Shown: piece by piece, positions 15,698 through 23,053 of the stretch
Numbering within the stretch: the first letter of the stretch is position 1
Layout: each line of letters starts with the position of its first letter
Source of the DNA: Pseudomonadota bacterium
GTDB lineage: Bacteria; Pseudomonadota; Alphaproteobacteria; Rhizobiales; Xanthobacteraceae
Reading direction: 5' to 3'
Assembly (NCBI GenBank): GCA_023387695.1
Contig: JAEWHT010000438.1
Span: forward strand, 1 to 35,070
DNA length: 35,070 bases
Program-made: the position numbers and the translations under genes
The notes under the pieces: model-generated
Seen by the model: the letters and a program-made list of their open reading frames with translations, nothing else
The model's database searches: none
What the model was told of the DNA's origin: nothing

Positions 15698-16978
15698 ATG
15701 ACGATCGCCGTCTTCACCTTCTCGCTGCTGGGCGCCATGGCCTTGGGCATGCCGATCGCCTTTGCACTGATCGTCTGCGGCGTCGCACTGATGAGCACGA
15801 TCGACATGTTCGACGCCCAGATCGTGGCGCAGAACGTCATCAATGGGGCGGACAGCTTTCCGCTGATGGCCATTCCCTTCTTCATGCTCGCGGGCGAGAT
15901 CATGAACAAGGGCGGCCTGGCCAAGCGTATCGTCAATGTCGCGCTCGTCGCTGTCGGGCACTTCCGCGGCGGGCTCGGTTACGTCACCATCCTCGCATCC
16001 TGCATCCTCGCTTCACTCTCAGGCTCGGCCGCAGCGGACGCCGCAGCGCTCGCCGCGCTGCTGGTGCCGATGATGGTGGCGGCCGGACACAAGAAGGCCT
16101 ATGCGGCAGGTCTGGTGGCGGCCGGCGGCATCATTGCGCCCGTGATTCCGCCGAGCATCGGCTTCGTCATCTTCGGCGTCGCCGCGGGCGTCTCGATCTC
16201 GAAGCTGTTTCTGGCGGGCATCGTTCCCGGGCTGCTGCTCGGGGCCGGGCTCTGTCTGGCCTGGGCCTGGGTCGTGCGGCAGGAGAACTTGACGCCGCCT
16301 CCGCGGGCCTCCTTGTCCGAGATCATCGGAGCCGTCGTCGACGGGTTCTGGGCCTTGATGCTTCCGGTCATCATCGTGGTCGGTCTGCGTTTCGGCATCT
16401 TCACGCCGACCGAAGCGGCGGTCGTCGTCGCCGTCTACTCGCTGTTCGTAGCAACCTGCATCTATCGCGAGCTGAAACTGTCGCAGCTCTACGAAGTGTT
16501 CGTCTCCTCTGCCATCACCACGAGCATCGTGATGTTCCTGGTGGCCGCGGCGCTGGTGTCTTCCTGGCTCATCACGGTCTCGGAGATTTCAACGCAGGTC
16601 GTCCATCTGCTTACTCCCTTCATGGGCAACAACACCCTTCTCATGCTGGCAATCATGGTCGTCGTCGTGATCGTGGGCACCGCGCTCGACATGACGCCGA
16701 CCATCCTGATCCTAACCCCGATCCTGATGCCGATCATCAAGGCGGCGCATATCGACCCCGTCTATTTCGGCGTACTCTTCATCATCAACAATGCCATCGG
16801 CCTGATCACGCCGCCGGTCGGCATCGTGCTCAACGTCGTCTGCGGCGTCTCCAGGATCAGCATGGAGGAGATCATCAAGGGCGTCTGGCCCTTCATGATC
16901 GCACAGCTGATCGTCCTGTTCGCGATGGTATTATTCCCGGGACTGGTGACGATCCCGGCAAAGTGGTTCGGCGGCTAG
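15698..16978 (+). CDS. TRAP transporter large permease (DctM), system 1
   Basis: The 426-residue transport subunit has about 12 hydrophobic segments. Its DctM signatures are ALGMPIAFALIVCG at the start, SGSAAADAAALAALLVPMM, the following IIAPVIPPSIGFVIFG, and the C-terminal NAIGLITPPVGIVLNVVCG. The ATG at 15698 matches the normal DctM N-terminus. An upstream reading from 15593 would overlap dctQ with unrelated sequence. It completes the three-gene TRAP transporter, and the AroQ-like gene follows 33 bases later in the same direction. Confidence 0.93.
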   Translation: MTIAVFTFSLLGAMALGMPIAFALIVCGVALMSTIDMFDAQIVAQNVINGADSFPLMAIPFFMLAGEIMNKGGLAKRIVNVALVAVGHFRGGLGYVTILASCILASLSGSAAADAAALAALLVPMMVAAGHKKAYAAGLVAAGGIIAPVIPPSIGFVIFGVAAGVSISKLFLAGIVPGLLLGAGLCLAWAWVVRQENLTPPPRASLSEIIGAVVDGFWALMLPVIIVVGLRFGIFTPTEAAVVVAVYSLFVATCIYRELKLSQLYEVFVSSAITTSIVMFLVAAALVSSWLITVSEISTQVVHLLTPFMGNNTLLMLAIMVVVVIVGTALDMTPTILILTPILMPIIKAAHIDPVYFGVLFIINNAIGLITPPVGIVLNVVCGVSRISMEEIIKGVWPFMIAQLIVLFAMVLFPGLVTIPAKWFGG

Positions 16979-17011
16979 TCGCATCGGAAAACAAGGCAAC
17001 GGAGCAGGGCA

Positions 17012-17494
17012 ATGGCCGCAAAAATCATGATCCTCAATGGACCCAATCTCAATTTCCTGGGTATCCGGGAGCCGCACATCTACGGCCGGACCACGCTGAA
17101 GGAGATCGAAGAGAGCTGCCGGGCGCTGGCCGACCAGCTCGGCGTGGAGATCTCGTTCCATCAGTCCAACATGGAGGGCGAGCTCGTCACCTTGATTCAG
17201 TCCGCCCATGGGAACGCGGATGCGATCATCATCAATCCGGCGGGCTATTCCTTCACGTCGATCGCGCTGATCGATGCACTGAAGATCTTTGAAGGCGTGA
17301 AGATCGAGCTGCATATCTCGAACATCCATGCTCGCGACGAGCTCCATCGTCATTCGATCACGTCGAGCGCCTGTACGTCGGTCATTTGCGGCCTGGGTCC
17401 GTACGGCTATCTGGCCGCGATGCTGGCGGCCGTGCAGCGGCTCGGGCAATTGCCCGCCACGATCGCGCCGGCGCTGCACGGGCTTAAGACCTGA
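17012..17494 (+). CDS. Type II 3-dehydroquinate dehydratase homologue with altered substrate pocket
   Basis: This 160-residue protein aligns with type II dehydroquinases without gaps through the core, so Mycobacterium tuberculosis numbering carries over. Asn12, Arg19, the catalytic Tyr24, Asn75, Asp88, Glu99, His101, Ile102, Ser103 and Arg108 are kept. His81 (usual NPxxxTHTS) is Phe81 and Arg112 (usual EEFRRHS) is His112. Both positions line the substrate pocket in the classical enzyme. The enzyme may therefore be a catabolic dehydroquinase or act on a related hydroxy-acid. Its place after a TRAP transporter, rather than near aroB, aroK or accB, favours catabolism. The ATG is preceded by GGAG. 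Calling it biosynthetic aroQ would be unsafe. Confidence 0.82.
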   Translation: MAAKIMILNGPNLNFLGIREPHIYGRTTLKEIEESCRALADQLGVEISFHQSNMEGELVTLIQSAHGNADAIIINPAGYSFTSIALIDALKIFEGVKIELHISNIHARDELHRHSITSSACTSVICGLGPYGYLAAMLAAVQRLGQLPATIAPALHGLKT

Positions 17495-17508
17495 TACGGA
17501 GAGGCATC

Positions 17509-18165
17509 ATGCGTGGATCGGGCTTTCTCGCCATCTGGAGCGACGTCGCGGCCCAGGATTGGACCGATTACCGGCACTGGCTGACGCGCGAGCACACCAC
17601 CGAGCGGGTCACGACCAGAGGCTTCCTGGCATCACGCGTGTTCCGCGCCGCGCGGGACGACATCAACCGCGTCTTCATCCTGTACGAACTGGAAGCGCCC
17701 GAGGTGCTAGATGGCGAAGCCTATCTGGCGCGCCTCAATGCGCCGACCCCGTGGTCACAGCGGATCATGCCAAGGCTTGGCAATTTCATGCGCGGCGGCG
17801 GCGTGATGGTCGCACGGGCAGGGCGCGGCGAGGGGGCCACGATCACGGCGATGCGGATCGAGACACTGCCTGGAAACCCGCAAATGCTCGCCGATGCGCT
17901 CGTTGCGTGCGACGGGATCGCCGCGGTGCAGATCGGGGCAACCGACGAAGCCCGGACATCGGTGGCGACGACCGAGAAGGGCATGCGCAAGGACGAGGGC
18001 TTCTTCTCGGGCCTTCTGTTGATCGAAGCGCTCGACGCAGCCTCGCTGCAGGCCGCTTTGCAGAAGGCACGCGCGATTGCGCCCGAAATCCTCGGCCGAG
18101 CGAGCGAGCCGGAGGTCTATCAAACCATGTTTGCGCTCGACGCCCGGATTGCGGATTTCGGCTGA
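17509..18165 (+). CDS. Duplicated dimeric alpha/beta-barrel protein (EthD/Dabb-like), unknown function
   Basis: A 218-residue soluble protein. The first half has the pattern W.DYRHWLTREHTTER...GFLASRVFRA, typical of ferredoxin-like dimeric alpha/beta-barrel (EthD/ABM/Dabb) proteins. The second half, from about residue 108 (ATITAMRIETLPG), appears to repeat the fold with GFFSGLLLIEALD, so it looks like a tandem duplication. Such proteins include small enzymes and monooxygenase partners that handle reactive intermediates. It is the last gene of the TRAP-1 operon, 14 bases after the AroQ-like gene, and has an AGAGG-like ribosome site. A role in the same pathway is inferred. The actual reaction is unknown. 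Confidence 0.6.
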   Translation: MRGSGFLAIWSDVAAQDWTDYRHWLTREHTTERVTTRGFLASRVFRAARDDINRVFILYELEAPEVLDGEAYLARLNAPTPWSQRIMPRLGNFMRGGGVMVARAGRGEGATITAMRIETLPGNPQMLADALVACDGIAAVQIGATDEARTSVATTEKGMRKDEGFFSGLLLIEALDAASLQAALQKARAIAPEILGRASEPEVYQTMFALDARIADFG

Positions 18166-18189
18166 GATCAAGATACCGACGGCCAGCGC

Positions 18190-19326
18190 CTAGAACAACG
18201 CCGGACCCCGCCGGTCGAGCTTTGATTCCCACGTAAGAAGGTTCGCGATCATAACCATGAAGGCGATGCCAAGTGCGCTGACGGCCGCCTGCATGGGCAA
18301 CCCGTCGGAGACCCGGTTCAATATGACGAACGCGATAAACGAAGCGAGCACGCTGAAACAAAAGACAGATAGCGAGTTTTCGCCACAACGGATCAGCGCC
18401 TTTGTCCAGGGCCTGGGTGGACGGTGCCCGTCTGGCGGCACGAAACGCGTCAACAAAACGACGATGGCGAAGAAGTGGATGAGCCGAACCGGATCTAAAT
18501 GGCTCTTGTAGATCGGATAGAGCAGCCCTTCGATCGTTTGCGGGATCAGCCATCTGACGGCTTCCACGCGCCAACTCAAGGCGACAATCAGGCTGAACAG
18601 AACATAAGCGGCGGCGAGCGGTATCGCGGCTCGGTGTCGCACGAAGCCAGCGAACTGCTGGGCGCACGGGCCCGCGGAGCAAGCGCCGACGACAAACAAG
18701 ATCTGCCACGCGAATGGATTGAAATAGAGTTCACCGCTTGGCCAGGCAGGCCAGTGCCAACTATACAACTGCACCATCAAGTAAAGCATGAAGGACGCAG
18801 CGAGCGCGATGACTGCATTGCGGGCAATTAGCCACAGCACGAGCGGAAACGCGAGATGCAGTATGACGAACGTGGGCAGGATATCCGTGTTGACGGGTGC
18901 GTATTGGAGAGCCAGGAGGCGGATGAGAACTGTCCCTGGATCGTCGAAAAAGTGCCTTGTGTTCGTCTCGTCGAGATAAGAACCGCTGAGCCATGCCAGA
19001 GCGAGATAGACGAACACCAGCAGTAGAAACGCAACGTAGATTTCGAAGCTGCGTCGCAAGCTGCGTGCGATGACGGTTGGCCAACCACGACTTCGCAGCG
19101 TGCGGCCATATGAGATCATGCACGTATAGCCCGACACGAAAACGAATACTTCGGAGGCGTCGCTAAATCCGTAGTTGCGGATCGTCAGCCAGTCGAAGGC
19201 GTTGCCAGGGATGTGATCGATGAAAACAAACCACAGCGCCAGCCCGCGACAAACGTCGAGCCGCAAGTCACGATCATCGCCAGATATCTCTGACCTCCCC
19301 GAAGCTTTTGTCGAAGCAATCTGCAA
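18190..19326 (-). CDS. OpgC/MdoC-like membrane acyltransferase
   Basis: A 378-residue integral membrane protein with about ten hydrophobic segments. The N-terminal pattern is typical of OpgC: RLDVCRGLALWFVFIDHIP, then FSDASEVFVFVSGYTCMI. OpgC of other proteobacteria adds succinyl groups to osmoregulated periplasmic glucans. In rhizobia, similar proteins decorate cyclic beta-glucans or other surface carbohydrate. No opgGH or ndv-type glucan gene is nearby, so the acceptor is unknown. The reading begins with a TTG at 19326. Other starts before residue 25 are possible, and the conserved domain begins at about residue 20. It is convergent with the TRAP-1 operon, 24 bases apart. Confidence 0.85.
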   Translation of the reverse strand: MQIASTKASGRSEISGDDRDLRLDVCRGLALWFVFIDHIPGNAFDWLTIRNYGFSDASEVFVFVSGYTCMISYGRTLRSRGWPTVIARSLRRSFEIYVAFLLLVFVYLALAWLSGSYLDETNTRHFFDDPGTVLIRLLALQYAPVNTDILPTFVILHLAFPLVLWLIARNAVIALAASFMLYLMVQLYSWHWPAWPSGELYFNPFAWQILFVVGACSAGPCAQQFAGFVRHRAAIPLAAAYVLFSLIVALSWRVEAVRWLIPQTIEGLLYPIYKSHLDPVRLIHFFAIVVLLTRFVPPDGHRPPRPWTKALIRCGENSLSVFCFSVLASFIAFVILNRVSDGLPMQAAVSALGIAFMVMIANLLTWESKLDRRGPALF

Positions 19327-19502
19327 AATTTGAAGCCGCCCCGCTGCGTGAGGGAGCCGGTCCGCGGTGTGGAACGGAACCGCGGTTGGAGACTGCGGCT
19401 CTATGGCCGGACGAGTCTTGATCTAGAGCAAAGTGGCAGCCGCTCCAGGTCGTGCAATATGTCACATACCGGGTTTTGCCTGTCCTCCCGGGGCTGGAAA
19501 GC

Positions 19503-19537
19503 CGCCGCCTGCGGTCATTTAAGCAGGCGGCGTTTTT
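19503..19537 (+). terminator. Strong intrinsic terminator with no upstream gene on its strand
   Basis: The 10-base-pair stem CGCCGCCTGC (19503-19512) and GCAGGCGGCG (19523-19532) encloses a 10-base loop and is followed by TTTTT (19533-19537). The T-run exists only for rightward transcription. The nearest gene to the left on the plus strand ends at 18165 and the intervening OpgC-like gene runs leftward, so no recognised coding gene explains it. It may end a small RNA that begins within 19,330-19,480. Confidence 0.8.
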
Positions 19538-19808
19538 AAGGATCCGCCGATCGGTGAGGCCTGCGCTGTGGTCGCGACTCGGCGACGGCTGCACGACCGC
19601 CGAGCGCCGCAACGCGCTGTCCGAATGACCTCGAGCTCCCGGCGCTTGAGCGCCGTCGTCCAGCATCGCGAATCCATCGCCGAACGGCCTGTGTGGTCTT
19701 TCGTGGCGCGCTCGTTGGAGCGGTGGCTGAGCCGGGAGCGGGGCTGTCCCTGAAGTCTTGGCCTGGGTCGTCCTGATCCGCACGCCTATATTCGTAATTC
19801 GCATAAGG

Positions 19809-19824
19809 TATATTATGGAATATA
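19809..19824. promoter_or_regulatory. AT-rich inverted repeat, candidate operator of TRAP operon 2
   Basis: TATATT-ATGG-AATATA is a perfect 6+6 inverted repeat in a strongly AT-rich block about 255 bases upstream of the TRAP-2 binding-protein gene. It resembles in composition the palindromic AT-rich block before TRAP-1. The distance to the gene is long, so either the leader is long or the site acts on something else. Confidence 0.3.
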
Positions 19825-20079
19825 TTTATATCCAATTAGATCAGTTATTTAGGCCAAGCTCCTGCGATTACAGCTTCACTGATGCGGCGTTCCCGGCACC
19901 ATGGCCTGAGCATCGATCCGTAGTCCACGCGCATCAGCGGCCTCGTCTGAAAGCCGATATTGCCGCGCCCTTGTCCGGCTGCAATAAGCGAGCTTCGCGA
20001 GATCGCAGATGACCTTCGAGCCTGACGTCCGTATAGGTTTGCGTCTCACAACAAGAACAAATTTCGAGGAAGCAGACCC

Positions 20080-21111
20080 ATGAGTTTTTCAACACGTTTT
20101 TCCCGCCGCACGCTTCTCAAGGCCTCAGCCGCGACCGCCGTTTTTGGTGGCGTCAGCGCGCCCTATGTGGCCCGTGCCCAGGCCGCCGAGTTCTCCTACA
20201 AGTTTGCCAACAACCTGCCTGAGTCGCATCCGTTCGTGGCGCGCGCCCGTGAGATGGCGGCAGCCATCAAGACCGAGACCAACGGCCGGTTCGACATGCA
20301 GGTCTTTCCGAACAGCCAGCTCGGCTCCGACACCGACATGCTGAGCCAGGTGCGCTCCGGCGGCGTCGAGTTCTTCACGCTGTCCGGCCTGATCCTGGCG
20401 ACCCTGGTGCCGGCAGCCTCGATCAACGGCATCGGCTTCGCGTTCCCGGATTACCCCACAGTCTGGAAGGCCATGGACGGCGATCTCGGCGCTTACGTGC
20501 GCGGCGAGATCAACAAGGCCGGCCTCGAGGTCATGGACAAGATCTGGGACAACGGCTTCCGTCAGACCACGTCTTCGACCAAGCCGATCAACGGTCCCGA
20601 CGACTTCAAGGGCTTCAAGATCCGCGTGCCGGTGTCGCCGCTGTGGACCTCGATGTTCAAGGCGTTCGACGCCTCGCCCGCCTCGATCAATTTCGCCGAG
20701 GTCTATTCGGCGCTTCAGACCAAGATCGTCGAGGGCCAGGAGAACCCGCTGGCGCTGATCTCGACGGCGAAGCTCTACGAAGTCCAGAAGTACTGCTCGA
20801 TGACCAACCACATGTGGGACGGCTTCTGGTTCCTGATGAACCGCCGTGCCTGGGCGGCGCTGCCGGACGATATCAAGACCATCGTCGCCAAGAACGTCAA
20901 CGCGGCCGCCGTCAAGGAGCGCGAGGACACCGAGAAGCTCAATATCAGCGTCAAGCAGGAACTGACGGCTAAGGGCCTCGTGTTCAACCAGCCCGAGGTC
21001 GGGCCGTTCCGCGACAAGCTGCGCGCCGCCGGCTTCTACAATGAGTGGAAAGGCAAGTACGGCGAGAAGGCGTGGGAGCTGCTGGAAAAGTCCGTCGGCA
21101 AGCTGTCGTAA
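20080..21111 (+). CDS. TRAP transporter solute-binding protein (DctP family), system 2, Tat-exported
   Basis: A 343-residue binding protein with a twin-arginine signal (FSRRTLLKAS, then a hydrophobic stretch ending AQAA), so it is probably exported folded by the Tat pathway. The two other TRAP binding proteins in the window have ordinary Sec signals. The DctP fold shows KIRVPVSPLWTSMFKAF, with the carboxylate-binding Arg, and FAEVYSALQTKIVEGQENP. The start follows GAGGAAG with normal spacing. It heads an operon with a fused DctQM permease and an acyl-CoA synthetase, suggesting uptake of a carboxylic acid that is then activated to its CoA thioester. Confidence 0.93.
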   Translation: MSFSTRFSRRTLLKASAATAVFGGVSAPYVARAQAAEFSYKFANNLPESHPFVARAREMAAAIKTETNGRFDMQVFPNSQLGSDTDMLSQVRSGGVEFFTLSGLILATLVPAASINGIGFAFPDYPTVWKAMDGDLGAYVRGEINKAGLEVMDKIWDNGFRQTTSSTKPINGPDDFKGFKIRVPVSPLWTSMFKAFDASPASINFAEVYSALQTKIVEGQENPLALISTAKLYEVQKYCSMTNHMWDGFWFLMNRRAWAALPDDIKTIVAKNVNAAAVKEREDTEKLNISVKQELTAKGLVFNQPEVGPFRDKLRAAGFYNEWKGKYGEKAWELLEKSVGKLS

Positions 21112-21154
21112 CCGCGTCAACGGAAATAGGGGCCTTGCCAGGAGTTTAGCCTAC

Positions 21155-23029
21155 ATGGCTCATGTCGACATGACGCCAGCCGTGGCGGGCGAGCCCCCTC
21201 GCCGCCGGCCTGTGCTCGGTTCCATTGAACTTGGACTGAAATGGCTGGTCGAGATCCCGGCGGCGATCCTTGTCGTCGCCGAGGTCGTGATCCTGTTTGC
21301 CGGCGTGGTCTCGCGCTACGTACTGCATGCGCCGCTGGTGTGGTCGGACGAGCTGGCCTCGATGCTGTTCCTGTGGCTGGCGATGCTGGGCTCGGCGGTC
21401 GCATTCCGCCGCAGCGAGCACATGCGCATGACGGCGATGGTCGCCAGCGCCGGCCCAAGGCTCTGGGCCTATCTGGACGTGGTCGCAACTTGCGCCGCGC
21501 TGGCGTTCCTGCTGCTGATCGTGCGCCCGGCCTATGAATACGCCTACGAAGAGAGTTTCATCACCACGCCGGCGCTGCAGATCTCCAACACTTGGCGCGC
21601 GGCGGCGCTGCCGGTCGGCATCTGCCTGATGGTGCTGTTTGCGTTGCTGCGGCTCTTGCGCGTCGGCGATCTCAAAACGTTGCTGGCGGCAGCTGCCACG
21701 GTCGTCGTGCTGTGCGCTGTGTTCTGGTTCGCTCAGCCGCTGCTCAAGCCGCTCGGCAATCTCAATCTCATTATTTTCTTCGTCGGCGTGGTCGGCTTTT
21801 GCGTGTTCGCGGGGGTGCCGATCGCGTTCGCGTTTGGGCTGGCGATCTTCGGCTATCTGGCGTTGACGACGCGGACGCCGCTGATCGTGCTGGTCGGGCG
21901 GATGGACGAGGGCATGAGCCACCTCATTCTGCTCTCGGTGCCGCTCTTCGTGTTCCTGGGGCTGCTGATCGAGATGACTGGCATGGCGCGGGCCATGGTG
22001 GCGTTCTTGTCGAGCCTGCTCGGCCATGTCCGCGGCGGACTGCACTACGTGCTCGTCGGCGCGATGTACCTCGTCTCAGGCATTTCCGGCGCCAAGGCGG
22101 CCGACATGGCGGCTGTTGCGCCCGTGCTGTTCCCGGAAATGAAGCAGCGCGGCGCCCGCCCCGGCGATCTCGTCGCCCTGCTCGCCGCCACCGGCGCCCA
22201 GACCGAAACCATTCCGCCGAGCCTCGTGCTGATCACCATCGGCTCGGTCACCGGCGTGTCGATCTCCGCACTGTTCACTGGCGGCCTGCTGCCGGGCGTG
22301 GTGCTGGCGCTGACGCTGTCGGGCCTCGTGTGGTGGCGCTATCGCGGCGAGGATCTGAGCCACGTCACGCGCGCAACATCGGGCGAGATTGCGCGGGCGT
22401 TCGTTGTGTCGATTCCTGCCCTCGCCCTGCCCTTTGTCATCCGCTACGCCGTGGTCGAAGGCATCGCGACAGCCACGGAAGTCTCGACCATCGGCATCGT
22501 CTACGCGTTGGTGATCGGGCTTCTGATCTACCGGCAATTCAACTGGCGGCGGCTTCTGCCGATGCTGATCGAGACGGCCTGCCTGTCAGGCGCGATCCTG
22601 CTGATCATTGGCACGGCAACCGGCATGGCCTGGGGCCTGACCCAGTCCGGCTTCTCACGGGCACTGGCGGCGTCCATGACCGGCCTGCCTGGCGGCGCTG
22701 CGACCTTCATCGCCGTCTCGATCCTGGCCTTCGTGGTCCTCGGCAGCGTGCTTGAAGGCATTCCGGCGATCGTGCTGTTCGGACCGCTGATGTTTCCGAT
22801 CGCGCGGCTGGTCGGCGTGCACGAGGTGCACTACGCCATGATCATCATTTTGGCGATGGGTATCGGGCTATTCGCGCCGCCATTCGGCGTCGGCTATTAT
22901 GCCGCCTGCGCCATCGGAAAGGTTGATCCGGCCGAGGGCATCAGGCCGATCTGGGGCTATCTGCTGGCGCTGCTGGTGGGATTGATCATCGTCGCGGTCT
23001 TCCCCTGGATCTCGATCGGATTTTTGTAG
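21155..23029 (+). CDS. Fused TRAP permease DctQM, system 2
   Basis: A 624-residue membrane protein joining a DctQ domain (about 20-200, with VVSRYVLHAPLVWSDELASM, then LFLWLAMLGSAVAFRRSEHM) to a full DctM domain (about 205-624, with FAGVPIAFAFGLAIFGYLAL, SGISGAKAADMAAVAPVLFP and FAPPFGVGYYAACAIG). Natural DctQM fusions are known, especially in SiaQM-type sialic acid transporters. The ATG at 21155 (MAHVDM) has AGGAG ten bases upstream. The longer reading from 21041 would overlap the binding protein by 71 bases with unlike sequence. It lies 43 bases after the binding-protein gene, in the same operon. Confidence 0.93.
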   Translation: MAHVDMTPAVAGEPPRRRPVLGSIELGLKWLVEIPAAILVVAEVVILFAGVVSRYVLHAPLVWSDELASMLFLWLAMLGSAVAFRRSEHMRMTAMVASAGPRLWAYLDVVATCAALAFLLLIVRPAYEYAYEESFITTPALQISNTWRAAALPVGICLMVLFALLRLLRVGDLKTLLAAAATVVVLCAVFWFAQPLLKPLGNLNLIIFFVGVVGFCVFAGVPIAFAFGLAIFGYLALTTRTPLIVLVGRMDEGMSHLILLSVPLFVFLGLLIEMTGMARAMVAFLSSLLGHVRGGLHYVLVGAMYLVSGISGAKAADMAAVAPVLFPEMKQRGARPGDLVALLAATGAQTETIPPSLVLITIGSVTGVSISALFTGGLLPGVVLALTLSGLVWWRYRGEDLSHVTRATSGEIARAFVVSIPALALPFVIRYAVVEGIATATEVSTIGIVYALVIGLLIYRQFNWRRLLPMLIETACLSGAILLIIGTATGMAWGLTQSGFSRALAASMTGLPGGAATFIAVSILAFVVLGSVLEGIPAIVLFGPLMFPIARLVGVHEVHYAMIIILAMGIGLFAPPFGVGYYAACAIGKVDPAEGIRPIWGYLLALLVGLIIVAVFPWISIGFL

Positions 23030-23053
23030 GGCGCGGCGTCAAGGAGGATGTCG

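Larger units (their letters stand above)
19327..20079. other. 753-base non-coding region upstream of TRAP system 2
   Basis: No convincing protein-coding gene: short readings on both strands have Arg/Ser/Pro-rich shadow composition. It contains a hairpin CCGCGGT / ACCGCGG (19362-19368 and 19379-19385), an intrinsic terminator at 19503-19537 pointing right, and an AT-rich segment at about 19,785-19,860 with an inverted repeat TATATT-ATGG-AATATA (19809-19824). The last may belong to the promoter or operator of the TRAP-2 operon. The GAGGAAG ribosome site for the binding protein lies about 20064-20070. Confidence 0.6.

Noticed and set aside
17012..17494. Simple annotation as biosynthetic aroQ
   Set aside because: Two pocket residues differ and the gene is in a TRAP operon, so a shikimate-pathway assignment by name alone would mislead.
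19538..19800. Possible gene remnant before TRAP-2
   Set aside because: All frames on both strands were read; none gives a recognisable family or a plausible start with ribosome site.
20125..21120. Long minus-strand open reading opposite the TRAP-2 binding protein
   Set aside because: It is antisense to a clearly conserved gene. Its Arg/Asp/His-rich sequence is typical of GC-rich shadow frames and has no recognisable domain.
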